DNA of 62,792 bases from an uncultured Clostridia bacterium. Its GTDB lineage: Bacteria > Bacillota > Clostridia > TANB77 > CAG-508. Numbering within the stretch: the stretch's first letter is position 1; each line of letters begins with the position of its first letter. Below, piece by piece: positions 1 through 9,101 of this stretch. The position numbers were made by a program, and so were the translations under genes. Location: the NCBI GenBank assembly GCA_944389745.1, contig CALXNM010000006.1, positions 1 to 62,792 of the forward strand, in the 5' to 3' direction. The notes under the pieces are model-generated. The model was not told where the DNA came from. It worked only from the letters and a program-made list of their open reading frames with translations, and searched no databases.

Positions 1-47
1 AACATAAAAATTGCAACTATTGTAATTAAAATTCCTGTAATTAACAT
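1..47 (-). CDS. 5' end of an unknown gene, cut by the window edge
   Basis: Only the first 15 codons are visible (MLITGILITIVAIFM). They follow a strong ribosome binding site, GGGAGG, a few bases upstream of the ATG at position 47. The start is hydrophobic, so it may be a membrane protein or carry a signal sequence. No family can be assigned. The hairpin at 93-143 separates it from the next gene upstream. Confidence 0.5.
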   Translation of the reverse strand, partial: MLITGILITIVAIFM

Positions 48-92
48 ACAATACCTCCCTCCATAAATTACTATTTGATGTTAGCATATCAT

Positions 93-143
93 AAAAAAGA
101 AAATTATTCTATACGTTTAGCTTGTATAAAACAATTTTCTTTT
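93..143. terminator. Terminator-like hairpin, family copy 1
   Basis: The arms AAGAAAATT and AATTTTCTTT flank an inner TATAC/GTATA stem. It has A and T runs on its two sides, so it could end transcripts from either direction, and it sits just downstream of the 152-976 gene. The loop core is shared with hairpins at 2599-2645 and 12847-12895. Confidence 0.7.
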
Positions 144-151
144 ACTCTTTA

Positions 152-976
152 TTAATCTTCTATATTCCTTACATCAATCTCATAAATTTGGCTAGGATAT
201 GTATCATTTATTGTTCCTGTATAAAATACTTCTACCTTGTCCCCAATACTATATTGTGTTCCATCCCCTACACTAACACTAACAGCATCTCCTAAGTTTT
301 TATCATCAGTTTTTACTATAATTGATTTATCATTTATTTTTGTAACTTTTCCTATAAATGATGGTGCTGTATCATAGATTTTTGCATCTCTCGAAAAACT
401 TGCAACTGTTAATGTTTTATATTCTTTTATACTTGAATCAAAATCTATAACTCCTTGTACCACTAATTCTACATTAATAAGATGTTCATTTTCTATTAAA
501 TCTATTGTATAAATACTGCTTGGAATATTATTATAACTTGTTTTTTTTGTATCTGCTCCAAATGCATCTCTTGTATTATCATATGTTAGTATATATCCAG
601 AATCTTCCCTATATTCTATATCTGTAATAATTGGATCTCCTTCGATCGTATAATTAACAATCCTTATAAAGTCTGATTTTCTATTCTCACTATCTGCCTT
701 GGTATTTGTAATAAATGAATCCAACTTGCTTTTATTAAATACTGTATTGTTTGCTATTACTAAACACCCATCTTTTATTGCTTGAGTCATTGGATAATCT
801 TCTGGAACTTCTTCTAATAATTTCTTCTCGTCAATATTATTTTCTATAGTATTTTCTTTCTTCATTTCCTTTGAATCAAGAATATAATCAACTGCAAAGA
901 ATATTATTCCTAAAACTAATATAATACCTATAAAACTTAAGAATATTTTTAACCACTTTTTCATAAGCTCCACCAT
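152..976 (-). CDS. Membrane-anchored protein with DUF4362-like and DUF3221-like regions
   Basis: This 274-residue protein has a short basic start, one hydrophobic segment at about residues 9-30, and an extracytoplasmic remainder. Residues about 60-135 (YPMTQAIKDGCLVI, then a conserved SDFIRIVNYT stretch) resemble DUF4362. The C-terminus, with GKVTKINDKSIIVKT and YPSQIYEI, resembles the small beta-rich DUF3221 domain. It lies just downstream of an ECF sigma factor and its likely anti-sigma gene, so it is probably an output or accessory of that envelope-stress unit. The exact function is unknown. The ATG at 976 is preceded by an AAAGG-like site; an ATG four codons later is an alternative. Confidence 0.6.
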   Translation of the reverse strand: MVELMKKWLKIFLSFIGIILVLGIIFFAVDYILDSKEMKKENTIENNIDEKKLLEEVPEDYPMTQAIKDGCLVIANNTVFNKSKLDSFITNTKADSENRKSDFIRIVNYTIEGDPIITDIEYREDSGYILTYDNTRDAFGADTKKTSYNNIPSSIYTIDLIENEHLINVELVVQGVIDFDSSIKEYKTLTVASFSRDAKIYDTAPSFIGKVTKINDKSIIVKTDDKNLGDAVSVSVGDGTQYSIGDKVEVFYTGTINDTYPSQIYEIDVRNIED

Positions 977-996
977 TTTTAACCTTTCTCAACACA

Positions 997-1827
997 CTAT
1001 AAATTATTAATAATTGACTCTAATAAAGTTACTAATTCGTCCTCTGTAATTCCTGTAGTTTCAATATCAAAATATATATTTTGACATTGAAATGTTGCTA
1101 TATACATTTGTTCCCATTGAGAAATTTTAAGTTCTACATTTCCTATCTTTGAGATGTTTTCTGCATCTTCAATAAAATAATCTCTTATAGGGCTTTCTAT
1201 TTCTGAAAAAGCTATTTTTATGTTATGCGAATCATCTTTTCTATATTCAAATACATAATCATGTAGTATATTATATTTTGTGTCATTATCATTTTCTCTA
1301 GTAAAAACATTATAGCTATGTTCTAGATTAAATCCTGATGGTACAATTATGTTTTCAATAAACTTGCATTTCTCTGGTAATTCATTTGTTTCTTCAGTTC
1401 TTATGTCAGCATCTAAGCTTGTCATACCTAAGTCTTTTATTTTATTTATGTTTAACTCTACATTTTGCTCTTCTGTATTTAGTACTTCTTCTGAAAGCTG
1501 AGAATTATCTGGATTTTCTTCTTCATTTAAATTTTCTTCTGCACTTTGACTAACTTTAGCACTTGTGCTTCCTTCTTCTTTTTCAATTATGTTTTCTGTT
1601 TTTCCAATTTCTATATTTTTATTATCTTGGATTAGATTATTGCTTAATTTATTTGTTCCGAAGAAAATACTAATTCCTAATATAAAAACTGCACACATAG
1701 AGAAAATAGCATATACAATTTTTTTGTTTCTGTGCGTTTTTATATCAAACTCCTTTCTGATGTTTGATATAGCTATTTCTTCTTTTATGTTTTTTCTTAT
1801 CTTTTCTTTTAGTTCATTATTTTTCAT
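997..1827 (-). CDS. Putative anti-sigma factor with DUF4367-like C-terminal domain
   Basis: The cytoplasmic N-terminus is about 40 residues and basic (KEKIRKNIKEEI). It is followed by one membrane helix (about residues 38-58), an acidic low-complexity linker, and an extracytoplasmic domain with the pattern of DUF4367 (IVPSGFNLEH; a C-terminal ITEDELVTLLESI). This layout is typical of single-pass anti-sigma proteins that hold an ECF sigma factor at the membrane. The ATG at 1827 is chosen because GGAGG lies eight bases upstream. The gene overlaps the end of the sigma-factor gene, implying translational coupling. No zinc-binding HxxxCxxC motif is visible, so it is not of the ZAS type. Confidence 0.65.
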   Translation of the reverse strand: MKNNELKEKIRKNIKEEIAISNIRKEFDIKTHRNKKIVYAIFSMCAVFILGISIFFGTNKLSNNLIQDNKNIEIGKTENIIEKEEGSTSAKVSQSAEENLNEEENPDNSQLSEEVLNTEEQNVELNINKIKDLGMTSLDADIRTEETNELPEKCKFIENIIVPSGFNLEHSYNVFTRENDNDTKYNILHDYVFEYRKDDSHNIKIAFSEIESPIRDYFIEDAENISKIGNVELKISQWEQMYIATFQCQNIYFDIETTGITEDELVTLLESIINNL

Positions 1828-2368
1828 AGCCATAACCTCCATCTTCTAAATTTTTCTTTATTATCTTTCTAACTCTATGAAGGATAACTTTTACTTTTTC
1901 AACAGAGCAATTTAATTTTTCTGCAATTTCTTTTACTTTTTTTGATTCATAATAAAACATTATAAATATTGTATATTCTTCCTCTTTCAATGTTTTTAAA
2001 CATGCTTTTATTATAGAGTTCTTTTCGTTTTCTTCAATAAGTTTTTCAAGGTTACTGTTATCTACAATTTTCTCCTCATAATCAGATATGGAAAAATTTA
2101 ATTCATTTTTTCTATATTTGTTCTTTATAATGTTTTTTGCAGTTCCTGATAAGTACGCCTTTATATCAGTTGTATTAGAAAGCATACTATTGTTTTTCCA
2201 TATTGCAATAAATACATCGGAAATTATTTCTTCTATATCTTCGTCTGTTATATGTATGCTAACGCCATTTTTTACAATAATATAGACATATCCATAGAAA
2301 TCATCTAATAGTTTGTCTATATCTAGTTCTCCATTTATTAGATAATCTTTTAAAATTTTCTCATTCAA
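1817..2368 (-). CDS. ECF-type sigma-70 family RNA polymerase sigma factor
   Basis: At 183 residues it has the usual ECF length. Region 2 is at about residues 10-80 (EEIISDVFIAIWKN and a SGTAKNIIKNKYRK stretch). Region 4 is at about 120-175, with a helix-turn-helix in EIAEKLNCSVEKVKVILHRV. It directs RNA polymerase to a small set of envelope or stress promoters. The downstream gene, overlapping its 3' end, is a membrane protein with anti-sigma architecture, so activity is probably controlled by sequestration. The target promoter is not identifiable from this window. Confidence 0.85.
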   Translation of the reverse strand: MNEKILKDYLINGELDIDKLLDDFYGYVYIIVKNGVSIHITDEDIEEIISDVFIAIWKNNSMLSNTTDIKAYLSGTAKNIIKNKYRKNELNFSISDYEEKIVDNSNLEKLIEENEKNSIIKACLKTLKEEEYTIFIMFYYESKKVKEIAEKLNCSVEKVKVILHRVRKIIKKNLEDGGYGYEK

Positions 2369-2395
2369 TTTAGATCTAAATCTCCTTTTATTGTG

Positions 2396-2576
2396 TAGTA
2401 AATTTCGTTAGAAATTTCCGGAACAACAAGGTTAAGTTTCCTTGGTTCGTGCGTATTTGCAAAGCAAAACGCACATATAGCGAAGCTACTTTTCTTATTT
2501 TAGTTAACTTTCATATACATAGTAACATTTTTTTAGAAAAGGTTACAACTTTTTTTGTTTTTTCCAAAAAAAGTTG
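2396..2576. other. Non-coding stretch with several small inverted repeats
   Basis: Between the sigma-factor gene and pheT there is about 300 bases without a gene. It holds a small hairpin (AAATTTC/GAAATTT near 2399-2417), a GTGCGT/ACGCAC hairpin with a pairing core at 2449-2474, and an A/T-run hairpin near 2540-2576 (ACAACTTTTTTT against AAAAAAAGTTG). Some may stop transcripts or belong to the sigma operon leader. No function can be assigned. Confidence 0.4.
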
Positions 2577-2598
2577 CCTTTATATTATCATAAAAAGC

Positions 2599-2645
2599 AA
2601 AGAAAACTGTTCCATACTATACTTGTATAAAACAGTTTTCTTTTT
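2599..2645. terminator. Terminator of pheT, hairpin family copy 2
   Basis: The arms AAGAAAACTGTT and AACAGTTTTCTT enclose a loop with ATAC/GTAT pairing, and a T run follows on either strand. It lies just past the pheT stop codon. The arm differs from copies 1 and 3 but stays paired. Confidence 0.75.
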
Positions 2646-2675
2646 CCTAATATTTCACCAAATATTTACTACAAC

Positions 2676-5099
2676 TTATTCTTCTCTAAGTTTTGCTCCG
2701 CATTTTTTGTCTAATACTTTTAGTATACTATTCATTCTTTCATTTATTTGTTCTGATGTCATAGTAGTACCTTCGTTTAATATTTTTACTTTTAATGTTA
2801 TTGATTTTTTGCCTTCAGGAATTTGGTTCCCTCTATATTCATCAACGAATTCAACTTCTTTTACTTTAGATTTTATGCATTCTTCTATTTGCTTCCAAGT
2901 AACCTCTTCATCTGCTATAATTGATAAATCTTTTTCTACTAATGGCAATTCTGGTATTCTTTCATATTCATTTGTTCTTGATGCATATGGAGCGAATTTT
3001 TCGCTATTTATTTCAAATATTGCTGCATTAGTTCTTTTTATTTTTGTTTCTGCCATTACTTTTACTGATAGTAATCCAAGTGTTCCTATTACTTCATCGT
3101 TCTTCGTTATATTTAAATATGCGTTAATATCTGCCCAGCTAGGTTTTTCTATTTGTTCTAATTTAATATCTTCCATATGGCAGTATCTAGCCATATTTTC
3201 AATTACACCTTTTGCTTCATAGAATATTTCTTTAGCATTTTTTCCTACTATACATCCTGTTAAGCAGTTGTTTTGAATTGGTAATATTTCATCCTCTGAA
3301 GATGGTCTATAATCACCCTTTTTGTAAACTTCTTCATAATCAAATAATCTAAATTCATCATAATATCTTAGGTTTTTAGAAATTGCTTCTAACATTCCTG
3401 GTATTAATGAACTTCTTAAATATGCTAAATCTGGTGCTGGTGGAGTTGCAAGTTTAAGAGATTTATCCATATCTATTCCTGCTGCTTTAATGTATTTTTC
3501 TTCAATCCATGGATATGTGAAAATCTCATAAAATCCACATCTTTCTGCTAGATATTCTTTTATTCTTCTTTCTAGCAAAACATCATTTTGTTTTACAGAA
3601 TGTTCAAATGTTGTAGTAATTGGTTTTGCTTCAAAACTGTCAAAACTTAATATTCTTGCAATATCTCCCATTACATCATCTTTAATTGTTACATCTCCGG
3701 TTGATCTCCATGTTGGTACTGTTACATCATATTCACCATTTTTATATGATATCTCATATCCAAGGCATGTTAAAATTTGTTCAATCTTTTCTTGTGGAAT
3801 TTTCTTTCCTAATCTTGTATCTAAGAATTCTTCACTTACTTTTATTTTGTTCTTTTTAGTTTCATTTGGATATACATCTGCATATTTAACTATTTTGCTA
3901 TCTGGGAATATTTCTTTTATTAATTTTAATGCTAAATTTAATCCTTCATCTACTCTTTGTGTGTCTAATCCTTTTTCATATCTAATTGCGGCATCAGTTT
4001 TTTCAGCAAATCTTTTTCCTGTTTGTCTAATTGTATCTGCAGAAAAGTTTGCAACTTCTAATACAATACCTTTTGTATCTGGTAATATAGAGTCTTTCTT
4101 TCCTCCTCTAATACCAGCTAGTGCCATTGCATCGCTTTCGTCACATATTACTAAATCGTCTGGTGTAAGCTTAATTGAATTATTATCAAGTAATAATAAT
4201 TCTTCACCTTTTTTAGCATTTCTTACTATTATTTTTTCTCCACTTACATGTGTTTTATCAAAAGCATGAAGTGGTTGACCTACTGCCATCATTACGTAGT
4301 TTGTAATATCAACAATAGCATTTATTGGTCTTTGACCTGTTTTTGATAATAGTGATTGCATCCACATTGGAGATTCTTTTTCATAAATTCCATCTATCTC
4401 TACTGCTACATATCTATTACATTTTTCTGTGTCATCTATTTCTACTTTATATTCTGGTAAATTTTTCTCTAAATCATATTTTGGTAGTTCCTTTAATGGC
4501 ACATCATATATTGCAGATAATTCTCTTGCAATTCCGTAATGTCCCCATAAATCAGGTCTATTAGATAAAGATTTATTATCTATTTCTAGAACTGTATCAT
4601 TCATTCCAAATAAATCTGCAACATTATCTCCTGGTTTACATTCAAAACCTTTTAAGTCAATTATTTCTTCTTCTCCTTCATTTGGGAAGAAATCACTTAA
4701 ATATACTTCTGATGCAGCACAAATCATTCCATGAGAGACTTCTCCTCTCATTTTTGTTTTTGATACTTTTACAGGTTCTCCTTGTCCATGCCAAACTACT
4801 TCTGCACCCGGTTTAGATACAACTACATATTCTCCCTCATATAGGTTTGAACCACCACATACAATTTGTACAGGCTCTGTTTCTCCAATATCTACAATAC
4901 ATATTCTTAATCTATCAGCATTTGGATGTTCTTTTACTTCCAAAATTTTTCCTACTACAATGTCATGGAACTTTTGTGCAGTATTTTCAACTTCATCTAC
5001 CTCTACTGTACGAAGTGTCATATCATAAGCAATTTGCTCGTCAGTTAAATCTTTTGGTAAATCAATATATTTTCTTATTAAATTTAATGATACTCTCAT
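2676..5099 (-). CDS. pheT: Phenylalanyl-tRNA synthetase beta subunit
   Basis: At 807 residues it is full length for the bacterial enzyme, the non-catalytic subunit of the alpha2-beta2 enzyme that charges tRNA-Phe. Domains in order: an EMAPII/OB-type tRNA-binding domain (about residues 40-150, HPNADRLRICIVDIG), the B3/B4 editing region (about 210-390), B5, the inactive synthetase-like core (YLRSSLIPGMLEAISKNL), and a C-terminal FDX-ACB anticodon-binding domain (ERIPELPLVEKDLSII). It follows pheS by 21 bases in one operon under T-box control. All CGG triplets in it are out of frame. Confidence 0.97.
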   Translation of the reverse strand: MRVSLNLIRKYIDLPKDLTDEQIAYDMTLRTVEVDEVENTAQKFHDIVVGKILEVKEHPNADRLRICIVDIGETEPVQIVCGGSNLYEGEYVVVSKPGAEVVWHGQGEPVKVSKTKMRGEVSHGMICAASEVYLSDFFPNEGEEEIIDLKGFECKPGDNVADLFGMNDTVLEIDNKSLSNRPDLWGHYGIARELSAIYDVPLKELPKYDLEKNLPEYKVEIDDTEKCNRYVAVEIDGIYEKESPMWMQSLLSKTGQRPINAIVDITNYVMMAVGQPLHAFDKTHVSGEKIIVRNAKKGEELLLLDNNSIKLTPDDLVICDESDAMALAGIRGGKKDSILPDTKGIVLEVANFSADTIRQTGKRFAEKTDAAIRYEKGLDTQRVDEGLNLALKLIKEIFPDSKIVKYADVYPNETKKNKIKVSEEFLDTRLGKKIPQEKIEQILTCLGYEISYKNGEYDVTVPTWRSTGDVTIKDDVMGDIARILSFDSFEAKPITTTFEHSVKQNDVLLERRIKEYLAERCGFYEIFTYPWIEEKYIKAAGIDMDKSLKLATPPAPDLAYLRSSLIPGMLEAISKNLRYYDEFRLFDYEEVYKKGDYRPSSEDEILPIQNNCLTGCIVGKNAKEIFYEAKGVIENMARYCHMEDIKLEQIEKPSWADINAYLNITKNDEVIGTLGLLSVKVMAETKIKRTNAAIFEINSEKFAPYASRTNEYERIPELPLVEKDLSIIADEEVTWKQIEECIKSKVKEVEFVDEYRGNQIPEGKKSITLKVKILNEGTTMTSEQINERMNSILKVLDKKCGAKLREE

Positions 5100-5120
5100 A
5101 TTAAAAATCCTTTCTATATT

Positions 5121-6158
5121 CTATTTAAATTGTTTTAAAAATCTTAAATCCCCACTGTGGAATAATCTTACATCATCTACTCCATATCTCATCATTACCA
5201 ATCTATCAAGTCCTATATTAATATAAAATCCTGTCCAAACATCTGGATCTACTCCTGCAGATTTTAATACATTTGGATGAATTACACCACCTGGCATAAC
5301 TTCAATCCATCCGTTATGATTACATACTTTACAACCTTTTCCACCACAAACTAGACATTCCATATCAATTTCATAACCAGGTTCAGTAAATGGGAAGAAA
5401 CCTTCTCTCATTCTTGTATTTATTTTTCTTCCAAAAACTTTTTCCAAAATTGTTTGAATCATTACTATACCTGATGAGAAAGAAATATCTTTGTCAACAA
5501 TTAATGCTTCATATTGGAAGAATGCTCTTTCATGACGTGCATCAGTTGTTTCATTTCTATACACTTCTCCCGGATATACAAACCTTGCTGGTGCCCCATG
5601 TTTTAATAAATATCTAACAGACCCACCTGTTAAATGAGGTCTTAAACATAATCTTTCTGCACCATCCTTCTCTTCAGTTCCTTCTAGCCAATATGTATCC
5701 ATTGATTGACGTGCTGGATGATTTTTAGCAAAGTTCAAATTATCAAATGCGTATTTTTCACTGCTTATATCATCTTCATTAAACACTTCAAAACCTAATG
5801 ATAAAAATGCATCATTTAAATCATATTTCATTTGAGTTATTGGGTGAAGTGCTCCTTCACCAACTTTTTTTCCTGGTAAAGTTAAATCAATTGGTTCATC
5901 TAATACACTCATAGAATCAATTATTTCTTCTTCTTTTTGTTGTAATTTGCTTTCAAAAGATTTTTTTATTTCAGTAGCAAGCATACCAGTTGTCTTTTTC
6001 TCTTCTGGTGACAAATCTTTCATTGATTTTAAAACTTCTGATAATTCACTTTTTTTACCTGTTAATTCTTTTCTGACTTCTTCAAGTTCAACAATAGTTT
6101 TTACATTCTCGATTTTTTCTAAACCTTTTGTTTTAATTTGTTCTAATTTTTCTTTCAT
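5121..6158 (-). CDS. pheS: Phenylalanyl-tRNA synthetase alpha subunit
   Basis: This is the catalytic subunit, 345 residues and full length. The N-terminal coiled coil (about residues 1-95) is followed by the class II core. Motif 2 has RNETTDARHERAFFQYEA, and motif 3 has GFYINIGLDRLVMMRYG, with HPAR and the HLTGG stretch between. It lies immediately upstream of pheT. Expression is expected to rise when tRNA-Phe is uncharged, through the T-box leader upstream. Confidence 0.97.
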   Translation of the reverse strand: MKEKLEQIKTKGLEKIENVKTIVELEEVRKELTGKKSELSEVLKSMKDLSPEEKKTTGMLATEIKKSFESKLQQKEEEIIDSMSVLDEPIDLTLPGKKVGEGALHPITQMKYDLNDAFLSLGFEVFNEDDISSEKYAFDNLNFAKNHPARQSMDTYWLEGTEEKDGAERLCLRPHLTGGSVRYLLKHGAPARFVYPGEVYRNETTDARHERAFFQYEALIVDKDISFSSGIVMIQTILEKVFGRKINTRMREGFFPFTEPGYEIDMECLVCGGKGCKVCNHNGWIEVMPGGVIHPNVLKSAGVDPDVWTGFYINIGLDRLVMMRYGVDDVRLFHSGDLRFLKQFK

Positions 6159-6192
6159 AAACCTTTTCCTTTCTAATATTTAGACTATATTT

Positions 6193-6227
6193 TATGTAAT
6201 AGGAAATTTCTCATTTCCTATTACATA
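6193..6227. repeat. Strong palindrome between T-box and pheS
   Basis: Arms of 15 bases (TATGTAATAGGAAAT and its complement) flank a 5-base loop. It sits between the T-box terminator and the pheS start on the minus strand, so it lies inside the mRNA leader. One arm plus the following A run recurs at 23278-23296. Confidence 0.6.
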
Positions 6228-6287
6228 AAAAAGCTATAATCACCATTAAAACCATCTTCCAAACTAACCACTCCTTTCAGTGCAAAC

Positions 6288-6515
6288 AAAAACACGAGCC
6301 AAATTTCATCTCTAAAGGACGAATTTGCTCGTGGTACCACCTTTTTTCATAGTATTTCTACTACCTCATTTAAGATTAACGCTCTTACACGATTTGACTC
6401 CATTATTGAAATTCGTTAATTTGTTTTTCTATTATGGCTTCCAATCTAAGGCCACAATTCCCTGTGTAGAGTTTCAAATTAACTACTAAGATAACTTCTT
6501 CATCAAAATAATATC
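6288..6515 (-). promoter_or_regulatory. T-box leader (tRNA-Phe sensing) of pheST
   Basis: The transcript carries the T-box core AGGTGGTACCACG (plus 6330-6343). It is followed by a terminator hairpin with arms at 6293-6300 and about 6326-6333 (CACGAGC/GCTCGTG) and a T run. Pairing of the T-box with the free tRNA 3' end should favour the antiterminator. A candidate specifier TTC (phenylalanine codon) followed by A is at plus 6408-6410, in the 3' side of stem I. The T-box and terminator are clear. The specifier assignment is inferred from position and from the downstream genes. Confidence 0.92.
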
Positions 6516-6521
6516 TTCTGT

Positions 6522-6550
6522 ATTATATTTCATTTTTTTGAATTTGTCAA
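6522..6550 (-). promoter_or_regulatory. Sigma-A promoter of the pheST T-box operon
   Basis: On the minus strand there is TTGACA, a 17-base spacer, then TATAAT: a full consensus. Transcription should start near 6515 and read through the T-box. Confidence 0.88.
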
Positions 6551-6562
6551 ATTTTTGTTTAT

Positions 6563-6601
6563 TCCAATGGGGACAGACCCCTTTGGCACTATTCATTGGC
6601 A
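6563..6601. repeat. GGGGACAGACCCC palindromic repeat, copy 1
   Basis: The core GGGGACAGACCCC is flanked by CCAAT and TTTGG halves. It lies between the pheST promoter and the DUF1848 gene. Related copies are at 15770-15800 and 26879-26907, with degenerate ones near 20268-20340. Confidence 0.7.
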
Positions 6602-6641
6602 AACTATTATAAATCTGCTATTTTTTATTATCTCTATTATA

Positions 6642-7574
6642 TTAAAATAAACTTATTTGTTCATTTTTAATCTTCCAACTTTTTTGTTTTGCGTCTAGTA
6701 TATTATCATCTTTTTCAAGATTTCCTATAAGAAAAGGAGAATTTTCATCATGTTTTCTTATATTTTCTAATACTAATTCTTTGTTATAATTTGCATAACA
6801 ATATTTACATAAATGTAAACAAGTATTATATGCACCAATATCATTGCCCATTAAACAATTGCAATTTTCCCTTAAGTTTTTTACCTTTGGTGGAGCTAAA
6901 GAAAATCCTATTGCTTTTTCAACTATTTCTTTACTCATACATCCACTAATATCTAATCCGTATTCTTTAAGATATGTTTTTTCACAACAGCTATGTATTA
7001 CCATATTATTTTCTTTTCCTATTTTACTAAAAGCCTTAGCAATTTCAATCTGTTCATCTTTTGATAGTGGTTTTAATTCTGGTGAATTTTTCTTTACTTT
7101 TTCATATAAATCTAAGAAACTTATAGTGCAATCATGTGTATATCCTTTTAATTCTTTAGCCATTTTTTCAAAACATTCAATATGTTTTTCTACATTAAAT
7201 CTATTATTTATAAATATTGGATCATATCTCCAACCAATTGAATTTACTCCAATATGGTTTGATAATTTTTTAAAGTTTTCTATCACTTTTTCTTTATCTG
7301 GAACATTTGGTTCAATATCTTTTCCATATGGAGTTATTGTTACAAACCAATATTGTTTGTATTTATCTAGTTCATCTAAATACTCAAGCATTGGTTCTGG
7401 ATTTTTTGTACAAAAAGCTAAACAATCAACTACTTCAGGCAATAAACTATATTTTGTTACATTTAATGGATTATATGGATTTCTTACTAATACATATCCT
7501 TCTCTAATTCTATTCATTAACCATTTAGAATAAAATGCTGGTATGTCTGTTCTACATCCTGTATTTATTATCAT
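6642..7574 (-). CDS. DUF1848 family protein (radical SAM-like cysteine cluster)
   Basis: This 310-residue protein matches the DUF1848 pattern from the first residues (INTGCRTDIPAFYS) through VDCLAFCTKNPEPM and GWRYDPIF. The C-terminal half has clustered cysteines (NCNCLMGNDIGAYNTC, then CKYCYANYN). This arrangement suggests an iron-sulfur cluster, and DUF1848 proteins are usually described as related to radical SAM enzymes. Substrate and pathway are unknown. It is a single gene with no clear operon partner. Confidence 0.85.
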   Translation of the reverse strand: MIINTGCRTDIPAFYSKWLMNRIREGYVLVRNPYNPLNVTKYSLLPEVVDCLAFCTKNPEPMLEYLDELDKYKQYWFVTITPYGKDIEPNVPDKEKVIENFKKLSNHIGVNSIGWRYDPIFINNRFNVEKHIECFEKMAKELKGYTHDCTISFLDLYEKVKKNSPELKPLSKDEQIEIAKAFSKIGKENNMVIHSCCEKTYLKEYGLDISGCMSKEIVEKAIGFSLAPPKVKNLRENCNCLMGNDIGAYNTCLHLCKYCYANYNKELVLENIRKHDENSPFLIGNLEKDDNILDAKQKSWKIKNEQISLF

Positions 7575-7625
7575 TGTGTTTTCTCCTTATTTTACTATAG
7601 CTAAATTTATTTATGCTTGAATTTT

Positions 7626-8624
7626 TTATACATTAATCTCCTGGCTTATTATTTCTGCATCACTATTATTTACAGAAAACTCTATTATTATCGAAGATGA
7701 TCCATTATTTGAAAATACTAATCTATAATTTCCATTATCAAGTTCTCCATATAGGTTTGTCCAATCAATTTTCTTTCCTGTAACATGATAATTATCTTCT
7801 TCTGTCATGTTTGGTAAATTGTATATTGAATCATCTATTGTATCTTCTATTTTTATATCAGGATTTTTTTCTAATTCATCCCATATATATTCAGATCCTG
7901 TTCCTGTATAGCCAGCAGTTGAGTTTCCTGTGTTTTCTCCTATATACTCTCCCTCTCCGGTATAGGATTCATTTACAGTTTCTTTATATATTACATAGTC
8001 ATTTGAATATTCATAAGGTATTTCATTTGTATCTGTTATATTTATAGTAATACCTCTATTTGTTATTTCAGACACATTTATATCAACATTTTCTTTAGAA
8101 CTATTATAATATCTTAAAATGTTTTCTGGTATTGTAATATCTGTCTGATCTTTTGTAATCTCTATTTTTCCAACATTATGTATTTGCATAGGATAACTTG
8201 AAGCAATAATACCATCAAAATATATTAGTACTTCTTGTCCTTCACTAAATCCAATATTTCCTTCTTCTGCAAAACTTACACTATATAGATTTTCTGAAGA
8301 ATCCCCTTCTTGTATTTCCATTACACTTAAACTATTTTCATTCACTTTCATCACAACTGCATTTATAGTAGCTGACATATTACTCTGATTATCTTCTTCT
8401 ATATAATTTGTTATTTCATTATTATTGATATCTTCTGTTTCATTTCCAATAACATAAGCTATAATTCCAATAATGCTAATTAGTATTACAGCTATACTAA
8501 AAACTAGAATTACCTTTTTTAATTTATTATTTCCGTTAAATTTTTTATCTAACTTTCCTGAAATTAAAACAAATAAAATTCCTATAACAATTAAAATAGC
8601 ATACCATATCCACCATATTCCCAT
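7626..8624 (-). CDS. Membrane-anchored protein of unknown function, DUF3221-like segment
   Basis: This 332-residue protein has two N-terminal hydrophobic segments (about residues 3-22 and 36-60), then an extracytoplasmic part. Residues about 85-150 (TINAVVMKVNENSLSV, then SSYPMQIHNVGKIEI) resemble the small beta-barrel seen at the end of the 152-976 protein. A G/T/Y-rich linker precedes a C-terminal beta domain. Function is unknown. Confidence 0.55.
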   Translation of the reverse strand: MGIWWIWYAILIVIGILFVLISGKLDKKFNGNNKLKKVILVFSIAVILISIIGIIAYVIGNETEDINNNEITNYIEEDNQSNMSATINAVVMKVNENSLSVMEIQEGDSSENLYSVSFAEEGNIGFSEGQEVLIYFDGIIASSYPMQIHNVGKIEITKDQTDITIPENILRYYNSSKENVDINVSEITNRGITINITDTNEIPYEYSNDYVIYKETVNESYTGEGEYIGENTGNSTAGYTGTGSEYIWDELEKNPDIKIEDTIDDSIYNLPNMTEEDNYHVTGKKIDWTNLYGELDNGNYRLVFSNNGSSSIIIEFSVNNSDAEIISQEINV

Positions 8625-8675
8625 ATAAACATCTCCTCTTCATTATTTATATTTTATATTACTTTAATATTTCTA

Positions 8676-9101
8676 TTATTTCTTAATCCATTTCATAAAT
8701 AGCTCTGATTCTTTTGTTGGTTCATCTATTCCCTTTTTTATTATCTTAAATCCTAATTTTTTATAAAATTCAATTGCTTTTGTATTTTTTTCATATACAT
8801 TTAAAGTTAAATCATTATATTTTCCTTTTACTATATTAATCAAATTTTTTCCTATTCCTTTTCCCTGCATATCTTTTTTTACAAATATGCCAGCTATATA
8901 TCCATCTATAATTCCAATAAAACCTGCTATTTCCTTATTTTCTTCATATACATAAGTATCAGCATTTAATATTCCATCTTTTGTCTCATTATAATGGTTT
9001 TTCCAATAATTTTCATCAATAAAATTATGTGTATTGATATTTGTTTCAAACCATATTTTCATTAATTTATCTATATCTTTTTTTTCTAATTTTCTAACCA
9101 T
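8676..9101 (-). CDS. GNAT family N-acetyltransferase
   Basis: This 141-residue protein has the GNAT fold, with the acetyl-CoA-binding motif A at GIFVKKDMQGKGIGKNLI (Q/RxxGxG/A) and the motif B helix LNVYEKNTKAIEFYKKLGF. The substrate is not predictable. Its start overlaps the end of the upstream esterase gene by eight bases, so the two are probably co-translated. Confidence 0.88.
   Translation of the reverse strand: MVRKLEKKDIDKLMKIWFETNINTHNFIDENYWKNHYNETKDGILNADTYVYEENKEIAGFIGIIDGYIAGIFVKKDMQGKGIGKNLINIVKGKYNDLTLNVYEKNTKAIEFYKKLGFKIIKKGIDEPTKESELFMKWIKK

Noticed and set aside
2449..3222. A 257-codon open frame on the plus strand
   Set aside because: It lies mostly antisense to pheT, has no ribosome binding site and reads as hydrophobic Ser/Phe-rich text, as expected opposite an A/T-rich gene.
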